Origin: Ziziphus jujuba
Taxonomy: Eukaryota; Streptophyta; Magnoliopsida; Rosales; Rhamnaceae
Assembly (NCBI RefSeq): GCF_031755915.1
Contig: NC_083389.1
Location: 28,465,501 to 28,529,500 of the forward strand
Reading direction: 5' to 3'
Length of the DNA: 64,000 nt
Shown: piece after piece, positions 11,216 through 23,520 of the stretch
How positions within the stretch are numbered: the first letter of the stretch is position 1
Layout of the letters: the number at the start of each line of letters is the position of its first letter
Program-made: the position numbers and the translations under genes
The notes under the pieces: model-generated
What the model was told of the DNA's origin: nothing
The model's database searches: none
What the model saw: only the letters and a program-made list of their open reading frames with translations

Positions 11216-11730
11216 CCTCAATGGTTAGAGCTGTTAGAGACTTGGTTAAAGCTTATAGGGTTAGTTGCTTGCACTTGATGGAAACCAAAGCTTTGTTACA
11301 TGTGTTGACTATATTAAAAGAAGACTTCAATTTGAAGAATGTTGTTTTGTATGAAAAATTTCAATAAGGTGGTCTTGCTTTCTTATGGAATATAAATTAT
11401 TCAATAAAAGTTGTGAAGTTGTCAAGTTTTTATATTAGCCTACTAATTGAAAGAAATTCACGTGAAGAGAATTGGGTTAGCGGAAGTTGCTGTTGTCCTC
11501 CTTATCAAAAGGAGAGAAGAATTCTTGTTGTCCTCCTTATAAAAAGGAGAGAAGAAATTTCTAGAAGGGAGTGGAATCATTCCAGTCTCGATGTAGCTAT
11601 CCATGAATCCATATCGAGATTTTAATCATGTTGTCCATCAGAGAAAGAGGACATCTTATGAATTAAAAGAGAAATCATATTCTTTGAACATGTATGGATT
11701 CTCTTAGTGACATTAATCTTACTTTTGCTA
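11216..11730 (+). pseudogene. LINE (L1-type) endonuclease domain fragment
   Basis: This is the N-terminal apurinic-type endonuclease of a plant non-LTR retrotransposon, which nicks target DNA. The reading frame from 11,226 gives MVRAVRDLVKAYR, then LHLMETKALL, where METK is the conserved glutamate motif, and after one stop GGLAFLWN. Later YRDFNHVVHQ (about 11,612-11,641) matches the conserved GDFN block. The remaining endonuclease and all RT sequence are missing. It ends close to the start of the chromovirus LTR at about 11.79 kb. Confidence 0.65.
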
Positions 11731-11784
11731 GAGTAATAATCGATCAGGAGGAGGTAGCATGTATGAAATCCTTTTCACTAGGAG

Positions 11785-14619
11785 TAATAGTCTAATAGGA
11801 CCCACCCTGTGAACCCTCCCGGGATCTCCTAGGTGGTCCCACCTGGTGAAGTTCCATCGGACAATTCCTAAGAATATCCAATGGAACTCCACTTGAAACG
11901 TGGACAACGAACACCAGCAATATCTATAATACCTCGATATATGAATATAAAATAATTCCACAACATTACAAGTCCACAACCGGCCTATTGTACCACAGGC
12001 CATAACTACACACATATATAGTGGTATCTCTACTGAGTCCAATATCTAAATCAGAGCATTCTAAGAGTGTCAACGAAGTCTAAGAGTACACATAAGAAAT
12101 AAATAAGTCTAGAAGATAATGATAAATAAAGAAAGGATAGATACGGCTGCTGTTGTGGAAGGACCAAGGTGATAAGCTGTGCGCGAGGTAGATTGCTATT
12201 AGCTGCCTGGGCCTAGAGGAATGAATTTAAAACAATAAAATGTGAGATAAAGAAATCTCAGTGAGTGGCATAGTATAATAAAAAAATAATAATTTATTTC
12301 TGAAAAATCTTTCTCTCAAAACCCAAATTTGTATCCCAATTTAATCTCATAAAGATTCGATGCTTAAAAGTATAAAATGAACGATCAATACAATATTACA
12401 AAATACCATAAGCATGATGTGAATTATGAGAATAAAATCTTATAAACACAGTTTTACGAGATAAATATGAAAATATAGAAATAACCACAATATTTACAAA
12501 TCAATAATATGCTTAAATCTATAAAATGTATCATACGATATGCCAATCTGTCAACCGTGGGATACATCCACCTCGCGATCCTCAATATACGAAAGGTGTC
12601 ATGGAAATAATAAATAACCATCGGGATGTATCCAACCTCATGGTCCGTGGCAATAAATATCCTATGGGCTGAACCCAACCTCATGGTACCATGGTAATAA
12701 TAACCTATCGGATAAACCCAACCTCACGGTTCGTGACAATAATATCCTGCGGGCTGAACCCAACCTCACTATGCCGTGGCAAAATCCAGTGCGCTGTAAT
12801 ATAATATAATATAATATTGATCCAAGATATTGGCATTTACATGGTACATCAATTTAAAAATAACTGATATAGTATCCTTAAAACATTCTTGTAATATCTC
12901 AAATACTCTTCCGAGCAATACTGTATCATAAATCATTTCCAAATTTATCTGCTTATTTAAATATTTCAACAAAATTTCAAGTCATCATTTTCTACTAAAA
13001 TTGAAAATACCACAGTGAAATATATTCACCATAAACCAATTTTAAGCATATAAAATTCTGAAATACTTGAACATGTTTAAAATCATAAAGTTTGCAATCT
13101 ACTTTCTCAAATCAAACAATTTCCGAAATGATTTAAAATCTCAATTCAAATACCAGAATATTTAGTTTAACATAATTCATGAGTTCACTATGAACTCATC
13201 AAAGTTAGAAACCATTAAAAATCTTATTAAAATCCACATAAAATGATAACACATATTGGTGACAGCAGATAATTAAATATGTATAAAAAAAACATTTTAA
13301 TCAACTAGTATATAAATAAAATATCTAAACCACATATATATATATATATATTATTATATATACCCAAAACATTTTAAAAATAATAACCACTCACAGTACT
13401 GCAGATGCTCACTCCTGCTCCTCTGCATGCTCGCCTCCAGGCTCAACTCGAGTGCCTGAAATATAATAAAATATTCCTCAGACTCCAATAATTAAACTAA
13501 AGACAGTTTTATGTCTCAAATGTCTTAAATTGACTTATAATACTACAACATTACATAAATTGAATACCAGATGATCCGACTATACTGCGTACCCTTTGGA
13601 TCCGGTACCAAAAATTTGGGATTTTCACCTGAAGCCTAATATTTCAAAATTGAACCTCCTAATGGGTCCTAATAATATCCAATTTCACTAATCTAACTTC
13701 AATTTCAACCAATTTGACCAATGTTGTCCAAATACAGTCTCAATATATCCAAAAATTAACTAATTGACCCAAAAATGGAAAAATTATTAAACGACCTCCA
13801 AAATTCACAAAATTTATATCAACAAAAAGCCCAAGAGACAAGGAACCCACCAGTATACTCACCTTGGTCCAAAGATTCCTCTGGTGTCCGGAAAACTCGG
13901 TTGAAGTTTTGGCCAAACTTCCACTCATCGAATCTCCCAAATGATGAGGAATTTGGTCAAAAGAACCATAGAAATGAGTTCAAACAGTCCAAAAATAGTG
14001 GGAAAGGTCTAGGGGTTGGCCTGAAACGGCCAAAAATTGCAAAAATTCGATGACCCACCTCACCGGCCACCATTACCTTCGCCGGCCAGATCCGGGCCCG
14101 TTTGGCCATTGTTTCGCGTGAAATTTTACGGCCAAGCTCGCCTTGATGTGGGCTTCCTCCCTAGCTGGCACGTGTACAAGGTTGGTGGCTGGAATGGATA
14201 AAACTGGTGATGACTCAGTTCATCGTTAAACGGGTCAAAATGATCCAGTTCAGACCCACAGGTTTGGGGGAGAATTTCTCGGGTTTTGGGGACGAAATGG
14301 GTATTTTAGAAATTTGTTTCCTGTTTGGCATGCTTAATGAGGCTTATATAGAGCCTTGGGTCACTAACAAACAAAAATTGGAGATCGGTTTGAACACTGA
14401 TATAAAACTTATACTTAAAAATTATCAAAACCAAAATTTTTTATCCGTAACTCGGAATTTGGCATGCCGCTAGTCTATGGAGTCGTTTTGATGAGATCTA
14501 CACAAAGGTACCTCAGTCAAACAAAAAATATTGACCACTGAAAAGTCAACTTGGACTTACATATTGTTCACTTGGTCAAACTTGTTAAAACATGTGTATT
14601 ATTGGTATGGGGTGTTACA
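11785..14619 (-). mobile_element. 3' LTR of chromovirus C (Ty3/gypsy)
   Basis: The inner border is clear: on the minus strand the LTR begins TGTAACACCCC at 14,619, right after a polypurine tract. The LTR is about 2.8 kb, as in Tekay/Del-like chromoviruses. Its outer border near 11,785-11,810 is estimated from the match of CTAATAGGACC to the start of a related LTR at 58.46 kb (CTAATAGGACG). It holds a 43-bp minisatellite at 12.62-12.79 kb and a (TA)n run near 13,331-13,350. Open stretches inside it are not genes. Confidence 0.7.
12620..12785. repeat. 43-bp minisatellite in chromovirus LTR
   Basis: Four imperfect copies of a 42-43-bp unit can be followed through the phrase CCAACCTCA, at 12,632, 12,675, 12,718 and 12,760. 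A more degenerate copy may lie near 12,568. Confidence 0.75.
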
Positions 14620-14641
14620 ACCTACCTCCCTTAAAAAAAAA
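14620..14641 (-). promoter_or_regulatory. Polypurine tract of chromovirus C
   Basis: The minus strand reads a run of A followed by GGGAGGTAGGT immediately before the LTR start TGTAACA. This is the plus-strand primer site. Confidence 0.8.
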
Positions 14642-14647
14642 TTTGTC

Positions 14648-15478
14648 TACGAAATTCATACCTTAGTTTTGGAAGAGGTGAGAATACTGATTTCGCATAT
14701 GATCCGTTCGCTCCCAAGTTGTCTCCTTGACTAGGTGATCTCTCCAAAGAACCTTTACTAAAGGTGTGGTCTCGTTGTAAAACTTTTTCTCTTCCTTTCC
14801 TAAAATTTGCACTGGCTGCTCCTCATAAGACAAGTCATCTCTCAACTCAATCTCCGGTGTCTACAACACATGTGATGGGTTTGAGATATACTTGAGGAGC
14901 ATGGAGATGTGAAAAACATCATGAACTCGAGAAAGCTCCTTCGGCAAGTTAATCCTGTAAGCCACTGGACCTATCCTTTCTGCTATCTCATATAGTCCAA
15001 TGTAGTGAGGACTTAGCTTCCCTTGTTTTCCAAAATGTACTATACCTTTCCAAGGAGAGAGCTTCAAGAATACTTGATCGCCAACCTCGAACTCGAGATC
15101 CTTCCTACGCACGTCCGCATAGCTCTTTTGCCTGTCTTGTGCTGCTTTCAACCTGGTTCGTATAATATTGACCTTATCCACTATTGCCTGTACAATCTTG
15201 GGACCTAGAAGTTTCCTTTCACCCATCTCATTCCAACATAATGGAGTCTGACATTGTCTCCCATACAACGTCTCATAAGGTGATATCTCAATGCTCCAGT
15301 GATAGCTATTGCTGTAGATGAACTCTGCTAAAGGTAGATACTCATTCCAATTCCCCTTGAACTGTAGCACACATGACCTCAACATGTCCTCCAAAGTTTG
15401 AATAGTCCTCTCAGATTGTCCATCGGTCCGAGGGTGAAGAGCGATACTCAAATACAACTTGACACTAAGTTCATTCAT
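14648..15478 (-). pseudogene. Integrase C-terminal half and chromodomain, chromovirus C
   Basis: The 205-aa frame at 15,478-14,861 holds the end of the integrase core with the catalytic glutamate in DGQSERTIQTLEDMLR, then AEFIYSNSYH, LYGRQCQTPLCW and the C-terminal GDQVFLKLSPW and VFHISMLLKYI segments. The next frame (14,845-14,663) reads LSYEEQPVQILGKEEKKF, then VKVLWRDH and TTWERTDHMR, which is a chromodomain. Chromodomains direct integration into marked chromatin, and this assigns the element to the chromoviruses. A stop separates the two frames. Confidence 0.85.
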
Positions 15479-16130
15479 TAATCTTTGCCAAAATTTCGAA
15501 GTGAATCATGGATCTCTGTCAGATATAATTGATATCTACACTTCATGCAAGCTCACTATATGATTCATAAAGAGTTCCGCTAACTTTTGAGGAGAAAACT
15601 TTTCATGAATGGGTAGGAAATGTGCGAACTTAGTGAGTCGATCCACGATCACCCAAATACCATCATGGCTCTGAACTGTGGGGGGAAGCTTGAATACAAA
15701 ATCCATCGTGATGCGCTCCCATTTCCATTTTGGGATGGGTAAGGGCTGTAAGAGTCCAGAAGGCTTTTATCTTTCTACCTTCACTTGCTGGCAAATGAAA
15801 CACTTAGATACATACTCAGCAACTTCTCTTTTCATCCCTGCCCTACCAATAATACTCTTTTAAGGTACGGTACATTTTGGTGCTACCGGGGTGCATTGCA
15901 TAAGCAGAACTATGGGCTTTTTCAAGTATTTACCTTTTCAGCTCTTCATTTGCGGGAACATAGAGCCTAGTACCAATCACCAAGGCTCCATCACCTCTAA
16001 TAGTGAAGTCTAATTGTCCCTCTTCTTCAACTTTCGTCCTCATGCTCATCAAGTAAGGGTTTTCGAGTTAGACCTCAAGAACACAATCCATAAGTATCAG
16101 TCGTAGTTGGAAGCTAGCAAAAAGTGCTCT
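15479..16130 (-). pseudogene. Integrase zinc-binding and catalytic part, broken, chromovirus C
   Basis: In interrupted frames on the minus strand one can read a YRTLKEYYW segment near 15,870 (the zinc-binding H2C2 region), a segment with WKWERI-like sequence near 15,720, and further down the remnants ISIISDRDP and FTSKFWQ around 15,530-15,490, which contain the second catalytic aspartate. Multiple stops and frameshifts make it non-functional. Confidence 0.65.
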
Positions 16131-16515
16131 TGAAGTATGCGTCTATAAATCAACACCCAACTTTCTCAAATCAACCATTAAAGGAAGTTGTATTGTCTGC
16201 ACATAAGCTAATGAGCCTGTAGACTTCCTACTTAATGCATCACCTACTACATTTGCCTTGCATGGATGGTAGTTAATAGTGCAATCATAATCTTTAAGCA
16301 ACTTCATCCATCTTCTTTGCCTTAAGTTTAACTCCTTCTGAGTAAACAAATACTTAAGACTCTTATGATCGGTGAAGATCTGACAAGTGGCTCTATACAA
16401 GTACTGCTTCTAAGTCTTCAATACAAAGATCACTGCCGCAAGTTCCTATTATGAGTTGGATAATTCAGCTCGTGCTTCTTCAACTATCTAGAAGCATAAG
16501 TAACAATTCATAACT
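16131..16515 (-). pseudogene. RNase H domain fragment, chromovirus C
   Basis: The frame at 16,400-16,143 reads [20 protein letters not shown], then [10 protein letters not shown] and [10 protein letters not shown], the C-terminal half of the Ty3-type RNase H. Just upstream ELAAVIFVLKT is readable with one stop. Sequence similarity ends at about 16,515: the RT that should precede it is missing. Confidence 0.8.
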
Positions 16516-17245
16516 TTCGAAAAGAAATTCTATCCATCAATTCAAAAAGAAGGCTTAGAACTTAAATCTAATTTCCTCAAACCAAATACTAGTATCATAA
16601 AGTTAAAACTGATATTGTTCTTTTTTCCTCTGCTTACACTCCCAGTACTTGCAATCATAAGATCTATGTTCCTCATTAATTATCCAACTTTCCTAAAAAC
16701 CTCGATAAACATTTTTTTTTTAACCCACTTCATCAAAGTCATAAAACAAAAATTTTCATGCTTATTCCAATAGGGGCCTTAGATTGCTTAAAAAGCCTAA
16801 AAGAAATCCTCAAGATTGTCAATACCAAAGAATATGAAACCAAAAGATCATGTCCAAGTCATTTCGTCATCTCAAATATCATTCTTGAATAAACCTCAAA
16901 TGCTTTCAATTTCAAACAAACTCCAAGAATACATAACTCGAGTAATAAAGAAATCTAAATCTTATTTTTAATGTCACAACCAAATAGTAAGAACTAGTTT
17001 CTATATCCTCAACCATAAGGAAACATTCATCACTTTCTTATATACTAGCTGTGTCTTAAAAATCATATTCCTTAGAGGATTAAGTTATAGCCAAGAATAT
17101 CAACCACCTTAGATCCATAAAACATCGTCAACATGAAATCCTCAATCTCCAAAGAAAATAAAATATCAAACTTAAGATCTAAAATCATCACTCAAAAACA
17201 GATGCCACAAAAGCAACTTATGAGATTTACAGCTTAGTTTTCAAC
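16516..17245. other. Unassigned AT-rich segment
   Basis: No gene was recognised. It lies between RNase H of chromovirus C and the copia element. It may be leader sequence of chromovirus C joined by an internal deletion, but nothing in the sequence proves this. Confidence 0.35.
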
Positions 17246-17252
17246 AAGTTGT

Positions 17253-17266
17253 TCCATATCAGATCA
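17253..17266 (+). promoter_or_regulatory. Degenerate primer-binding site of copia element D
   Basis: The stretch CCATATCAGATCAC corresponds to the initiator-tRNA site TGGTATCAGAGCAC with changes. It follows TTTTCAACA, which resembles the end of the 3' LTR (ATCTCAACA at 21,734-21,742). Only this tail of a 5' LTR is visible; the rest has been lost or replaced. Confidence 0.5.
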
Positions 17267-17362
17267 CTAGGATGCATCAACCAAACTTTATCTATACCAA
17301 ATTCTAATATTAAGAACCTTAATTTCCACGAAACAAAAATAACCATCCTCATTCTTTCCTCC

Positions 17363-18034
17363 ATGGCTTCTGATGCGAACCCCTCTTCCACCAACGACTA
17401 TATCATCATTCAAAACTCCCAGGATCCTTAACACCCCCTCCTTACAATCAATCTCTCGAATGTCACCAAATTTCCATCAACCAACTATCTCATGTGGAGT
17501 CTTCAAATCTATTCTCTTCTTGAAGGCTATGATCTTCATCACTTTATTCATGGTACTCAAACTCCACCACCCATTATCACTGTTAATGATGTTTCATCTC
17601 CAAATCCTGTATACGAAACTTGGAACCGTCAGGATCGTCTCATCTTTAGTGCTTTCCTTGGGGCTATCTCTGTTTCTCTTCAATTGCTTATTGCCCGCTC
17701 CACCACCTCCCTTGAAGCATGGAAAACCTTAGCCAACACCTATGCCAAAGCATTTTACGGTCATATTAAACAATTGAAGGAACAATTAAAGCGATGTAAC
17801 AAGGCCTCCAAAACCATTAATGAATATATGCAGGAAATAAAAACTCTTTCCGATGAACTTGCTCTTTTAAGGAAGCCAGTTGATGATGAAGATCTTATTG
17901 ATCGGGATCTTGAAGGACTCGGTAATGAGTACAAATCCATCATTGATGCCGTTAATGCCCGAGATACACCAATTTCTTTTACTGAGCTCCATGAGAAACT
18001 TCTCAACAGAGAAGCCTCTCTTCAGACCACCTAA
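17363..18034 (+). pseudogene. Ty1/copia Gag, element D
   Basis: The Gag starts at the ATG at 17,363 (MASDANPSSTNDYIIIQN) after a leader of about 95 bases. After a stop and frameshift the main frame (17,492-18,034) reads YETWNRQDRLIFSAFLGAIS, then SLEAWKTLANTYAK and INEYMQEIKTLSDELALL, the UBN2-type Gag of copia elements. A damaged zinc knuckle (CQACGTQRHTAK) follows near 18,190-18,227. Confidence 0.8.
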
Positions 18035-18232
18035 TCATCTTCTCTATTCCTACCAACAACAGCAAGCCCCATAGCCTCTCGGACTCATCCACATTGGTAC
18101 TCACCAGCACCTAATTCACCACACCCACGCCCTACCACTACACTTCCTCCTTATGGTCAGCCCCATTAGAAACCTTATATGGGTCGGTGTCAAGCATGTG
18201 GTACTCAAAGGCACACTGCTAAATGATGTTCG

Positions 18233-18700
18233 ATGTTTCGGCTTGTTAATAATCAACAACCATCTCATCCTCAAGGCTCTCAAGGATATCTCCCTCCTCC
18301 TCCTTGGCAACCACGAGCCAATCAAGCTATTCTCAACCATAACGCCACTCCTGCATGGCTTCTGGATAGTGGTGCCTCTCACCACGTCACGTCTAACTTG
18401 AGCAACCTCTCTCTTCATAGCTTGTATCAAGGATTTGATGATGTCATGATCGGTGATGACTCGACTCTTCCCATCACCCATACCAGTTCTATCACCATAC
18501 CTGCTTCCTCTGGCACCTTTACTTTACAAAATGTCCTTTGTGTTCCTTCCATGCAAAATAGTTTAATTTCGATTTACCAATTTTGCACCACTAACCATGT
18601 TTCAGTTGAATTCTCACCCTGTTCTTTTCAGGTGAAGGATCTAAAAATGGAGGCAATCCTTTTGATGGGTGAACCTAAGGATGGCATATATGAGTGGTAG
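18233..18700 (+). pseudogene. Ty1/copia protease, element D
   Basis: This is the aspartic protease of the copia polyprotein. The active site reads WLLDSGASHHVTSN (about residues 43-56 of the open stretch). It is followed by LQNVLCVPSMQNSLISIYQF, as in the family. The 155-aa stretch is open, but the polyprotein is broken on both sides. Confidence 0.85.
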
Positions 18701-18730
18701 ACTTCCTTCCCTTCAGTAACGTCTTCACCG

Positions 18731-19560
18731 TTGCTTGCTTTTTCAAGTGTCAAGACCATTTCATCCGAATGGCACTTTAGATTAGGACATTCGTCATTTC
18801 CTATTATGAAAAATATTATTTCCAAGTTTTCTTTACTGTTGTCTAGTCTGATGTTCTCTTCCACACATTGTAATGCCTGTTCATGTAATAAAAGTCATAA
18901 AATTCCATTTTCCTCAACCTTATCGCATCCTCTTGAACTTCTCTTTTTTGATGTATGGACCTCTCCTATTTCTTCTATTGATGGTTTTCAGTACTATGTT
19001 ATTTTTGTTGATCATCATACATGGTATATTTGGTATTATCCACTAAAATGGAAATCCCATGTGTATGATGTCTTTGTGCGCTTCAAAGCCCTAGTCGAAA
19101 ATCAATTTAAAAACTGGATTGTTACCCTCTATTCAGATAATGGTGGCGAATATCAAGGTCTTGATAGCTTTCTTTCCACTCATGGTATATCTCATCTCAC
19201 TACACCACCTCATACACCAGAACATAATGGTTTCTCTGAATGGTGTCATCGCCATATTGTTGAAACCGGTCTATCTCTCCTCACTCACGCATTGATGCCT
19301 CTAAATTATTGGACTTATGCCTTTGCCACTGCTGTATATCTCATTAATCGTATGTCCACGCCCAGCCTCCAACTTTTATCTCCTTTTGAAAAACTCTTTC
19401 AATCCCCACCCAATTACAATAAACTTCAGGTGTTCGGCTGTTTATGTTATCTGTGGCTTCGTCCCTATTCTCAGCATAAGCTTGACTCTCGTTCCACTCC
19501 TTGTGTCTTTCTTTGGTTACTCTTCCACTCAAAGTGCCTATCACTGTCTTGATCTGTCCA
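18731..19560 (+). pseudogene. Ty1/copia integrase, element D
   Basis: The 273-aa stretch contains the zinc-binding region (HFRLGHSS... CNAC) and the core: DVW near residue 75, YSDNGGEYQG near residue 135 and EWCHRHIVETGL near residue 173, giving the three acidic catalytic positions D, D and E. GCLCYLWLRPYSQHKLD marks the end of the domain. The frame is lost at about 19,550 and the C-terminal part is broken. Confidence 0.85.
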
Positions 19561-19841
19561 CTTCTAAAACATACATTTCTCGTCATGTCAAATTTTTTGA
19601 AACCACTTTTCCCTTTACCACTCATCAATCCCATTTATCTCGTCCCACCTCCGAAATCATTTCCAAATGGCTTCCCGTGGTCTAAATTCTACCCATTTTA
19701 TGTGGCTCACTCAATACGCTTCCACCAAGGGATCCCTCGTGTCAACATCCGTCATAAAATGCCCAAACGGTCAACCAACCTTCCTCTCTAGATGTTCATC
19801 GACCTTCTTCCCTAGGTCCTCCATTACTCAAACACCATTCG

Positions 19842-21490
19842 ATGGAACCTTCACCACTAGAACCACCCACTTCCAAGACCTCTTCCTTTCCTGCTTCAAC
19901 CACGGCTCAACCCACTACTCAAAATAGCCATCCCATGACCACTAGAACGAAAAACAACATCCACAAACCTTCCACTAAGCTAAATCTCATTGCTGTTCTT
20001 TCTCCACTATTAGACATCGAGCCTCATAATGTTACCCAAGCCCTCAAAGATCCCAAATGGAGACAGACTATGAATGACGAGTTTGATGCTCTTGTTCGAA
20101 ATGGAACCTGGGAGCTTGTTCCAACTACTTCCCTGCCAAATCTTGTTGGATGTAAGTGGGTTTTCCATATTAAAAAACTTCTTTATGGTTATGTTGACAG
20201 GTACAAAACCTGATTGATTGCCAAAGGTTTTGATCAGCGACTTGGAGTGGATTTTTATGACACCTTCAGCCCAGCTGTAAAGCCTACAAGCATCTGCCTT
20301 GTTTTAAGCCTAGCAGTTAGTAGAGGTTGGTCGTTGCGACAGTTGGATGTTAACAATGCCTTTCTTCAAGGCCATCTTTCCGAAGATGTCTACATGGCCT
20401 AACCTCCAGGATTTGTTGATAAAGACAATCCAACACATGTTTGCAAATTAAAGAAGGCTATATATGGACTCAAGCAGGCCTCACGGACTTGGTACCATGA
20501 ACTTTGTCAATTTCTCATTGAATCCGGTTTCACAAACTCCCATGCAGACACTTCCCTATTCATTCTCCACTTAGGTCAGCATACCACATATTTACTTGTT
20601 TATATGGATGACGTTATCATCAGAGGTACCGACTCCAAGATTATTCAGCGCTACATTGACCTCCTTGGCATTAAGGTTCTCACCACTCCATCTGGTTTGT
20701 TGCTTACTCAACGGTGCTACCTCACTGATCTTCTTGCCCGCACAAAAATGCCTGGTGCCAAACCTGTTGCAATACCTCTTGCAATAGATGAAAATCTCAC
20801 ACTTCATTCTGGTACTGCTCTGACTAACTACACAGAATATAGACAACTTTTTGGCAGCCTACAGTATCTTTGCCTTACTAGGCCTGACATAGCATTTGCT
20901 GTCAACAAGCTTTCTCAGTTCATGCATCGCCCAACAATTGAACATTGGAATGCTGTAAAACGATTGCTTCGATATCTGTGTGGCACATTAACTCATGGCT
21001 TATCACTTCATCGGGAAAATCCCGTTTCTCTTCATGCTTTCTCAGATGCAGATTGGGTCGGCAATAAAGATGACTATACTTCTACGAGTGCTTACATTGT
21101 CTATCTTAGTCGGCATCCTATTTCTTGCTCATCCAAGAAATAGCATATAGTTGCTCCGTCATCCACCGAAGCTAAGTATCGATCCGTTGCTGCTACTACT
21201 TTGGAGATCAATTGGATTTGTTCCCTTCTTACAGAGCTTGGTGTCACTCTTTTTACACCGCCTATCATCTATTGTGACAATGTTGGTGCCACCTATCTCT
21301 GTTGTAATCCAGTCTTTCATTCGCGCATGAAACATGTGGTCATTGACTATCACTTTATTTAGGATCAAGTTCAATCTGGTGCTCTTCGTGTTACTTATGT
21401 TTCTTCAGCAAATCAACTTGCCAATGCTCCTACCAAACCACTTCCAAGACTTAAGGGTCAAGATTGGCATCTCCTCCAGAGATCCATCTT
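19842..21490 (+). pseudogene. Ty1/copia reverse transcriptase and RNase H, element D
   Basis: RT begins in the frame 19,842-20,213 (WRQTMNDEFDALVRNGTWEL), continues in 20,214-20,402 ([19 protein letters not shown]) and, after a stop, through LKKAIYGLKQASRTWY to the catalytic motif YMDDVIIRG near 20,600 (YVDD in the family). RNase H covers about 20,900-21,480, with AFSDADWVGNKDDYTSTSAY and [11 protein letters not shown]. The final codons run into the polypurine tract. There are about four stops and at least one frameshift, so it is a pseudogene, but similarity is high along the whole length. Confidence 0.85.
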
Positions 21491-21497
21491 GAGGGGG
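21488..21497 (+). promoter_or_regulatory. Polypurine tract of copia element D
   Basis: The sequence CTTGAGGGGG directly precedes the LTR start and matches the usual copia plus-strand primer site. Confidence 0.8.
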
Positions 21498-21499
21498 CA

Positions 21500-21742
21500 T
21501 ATTAGCATAATTAGCATCTTACCATATTCATTACGCAAGATTTTCTTTATATTTTAAATTCTTGTAATTAGTTGTAATTCCTTGATTTCTGTGACTAGTT
21601 GTAATTCCCTAATTCTAGGGTAGTTTCCTATTTCATGTTTGGGCAATTTAGTGCACTGCCCAATCTTTGTGTATATATATTCATTCTTAATCAAATGAAA
21701 AGTAAGCCATTGTTTTCTCAATATTATTTTACTATCTCAACA
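21500..21742 (+). mobile_element. 3' LTR of copia element D
   Basis: This LTR of about 243 bp begins TATTAGCATAATTAG (the usual TG start changed to TA) and ends CTCAACA. A TATA-like stretch GTGTATATATATTC occurs near 21,670. It is short, as is normal for this copia group. The matching 5' LTR is missing apart from a few terminal bases near 17,240. Confidence 0.75.
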
Positions 21743-22980
21743 GTTGGTACCCAAATTATTCAAAACAATGTTTATGTTCATTTTTTATGTAATTAAATTT
21801 AGAAGTTTCTCTATGTACTTAGACTACTTGATGATTTATGAAACTAGTTAGACTACTTGACGATTTATGAAACTAGTTTATTTTGACATGGGAAGACTGC
21901 AGGCTGAGTTTACTCGGCATAAAATACAAAAATTGTTATATTATTATTATTATTATTCTTTGGTAATGCAAGATTAATTATTGTATTGTTTCTTATGGTG
22001 AATTCAATAGTCATTTAGTCAATGCTAGGAAGGCTACAAGTACCAACTCGTTAGATTGCTAGCTGACAAGGCGGCTAGCTAAATCATATAGCAGTTTTCT
22101 GTTAGTTTGTGTAATTAATATATGGTTAGTGGTTAAGGTTAATAGTCATTAGTTTCTTGTAAATCAAACTTTGCAGATTATTGAGTAATGAGAGAGAGGA
22201 GAGCTAGGTACCAAGCTTTCTTTACCAAAATCTTTTTTTTCTTAAAAAGAAGAAAAAAATTTAAAAAAATAAAAATAAAAAAAGAAAAAAAGAAGAAGAA
22301 GAAAGAGTTTCATGTTAAAGACAATGCTCTAATAACTTATTCAGTGAGGACCATCTATCACCTTCTCATGGATTCAAAGAACAAAATAGTGGAACAATAG
22401 CAGAATAGATTACAAAAATTTTATGAAATTCTTTTGTGCTCATGATCTACTGTAGATGTACATAGTGTTAATAGCAATGATAGTGAAAGAAAAAGTACCT
22501 TTCGAAACTATTAGAAGAAAATTAATATACTTTCATTACATCATAGATCTTTCTTGCCAAGTCTCCTACCAATAAATAGATGAGTGGGTATCTCAGAAAA
22601 ATCGAGGGATCAAGTTTTCACTTTGTATATTATTTTTATGGCCTTTATTCACAACACATTAGAAGACACAAAAATTCAAGTATATATATATTTTTTTCTT
22701 TTCTTCGTTTATGCCATAAATAGTAAACTATAGATAGTTTCCTACTAGAATTGTAACTCTTATAATTTTATCTTAATTAATTAAAACACTTTTGATTAAT
22801 TCAAGGATTATATCATATAAGATAAAACAAATATTATGTCTGATAAGACAAACTTAATTAATTAAAACATTTTAAATTAATCATTTTGAATTTTTAAAAT
22901 GCAAATTAGATTAGATAATATGAATTAATTAGAACCTTTTTAAATAATTAAAACTAATCATTTTGAAAATTTACTTAGTA
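21743..22980. other. Unassigned AT-rich segment
   Basis: No gene was recognised. A 29-bp direct duplication (unit starting AGACTACTTGATGATTTATG) occupies 21,821-21,849 and 21,850-21,878. An A-rich low-complexity stretch lies at 22,240-22,305. Confidence 0.5.
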
Positions 22981-22984
22981 GCTT

Positions 22985-23520
22985 GAATTATTTCTTTAGT
23001 GCTACCCTGGTGAGCATATCATCTACATAAGGACATACAATGATATAACATATTCAGTGTCTTTATCATAAACACATTTATCATATTCATTTATTCTGTA
23101 CCCGTTTGACTTCATTACATTGTCAAACTTTTCATGCTATTGTTTCAGAACTTGTTTTAGACTATATAATGATTTTACAAGTTTATAAACTTTATTTTCA
23201 TTTCTAGGAGCTACAAATCCTTCATGTTGTTCCATGTAAATCTCTTCATCTAATTCACCACTTAAAAATGCCATTTTTACGTCCATTTCATGTATTTCTA
23301 AATTCTTTAAATGCAGCAACAACAATTAACATTTGAATAGATGTAATTCTTGTAACTAGTGGATATGTATCAAAATAATATATTCTTTGTTTTTGTTTAA
23401 ATCCTTTTGCTAATAATCTAGTCTTATATTTATCAATTGATCTATCAGCTGTCATCTTTGTTCTTAAAGATCCACATGCAACGTAAAGGTTAACCTCTGG
23501 GTGAAAGATTTACTAATTCC
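22985..23520 (-). pseudogene. Ty1/copia RT fragment, element E
   Basis: Read from 23,520 down: ELVNLSPRG and MWIFKNK-like sequence at the very start, then DRSIDKYKTRLLAKGFKQ, the segment with HEMDVKMAFLSGELDEEIYM (23,325-23,137), LVKSLYSLKQ, and the catalytic motif LYVDDM at about 23,025-23,005. After that the similarity stops. Several frameshifts occur. It is the downstream part of the element whose integrase lies at 28.1-28.6 and 33.8-34.3 kb: a Ty3 element inserted exactly at 23,520/23,521 separates them. Confidence 0.8.

Noticed and set aside
13775..14053. Open stretches in 13.7-14.6 kb on both strands
   Set aside because: They lie in the chromovirus LTR and show no domain; related LTR sequence at 60.0-60.4 kb does not keep them open.
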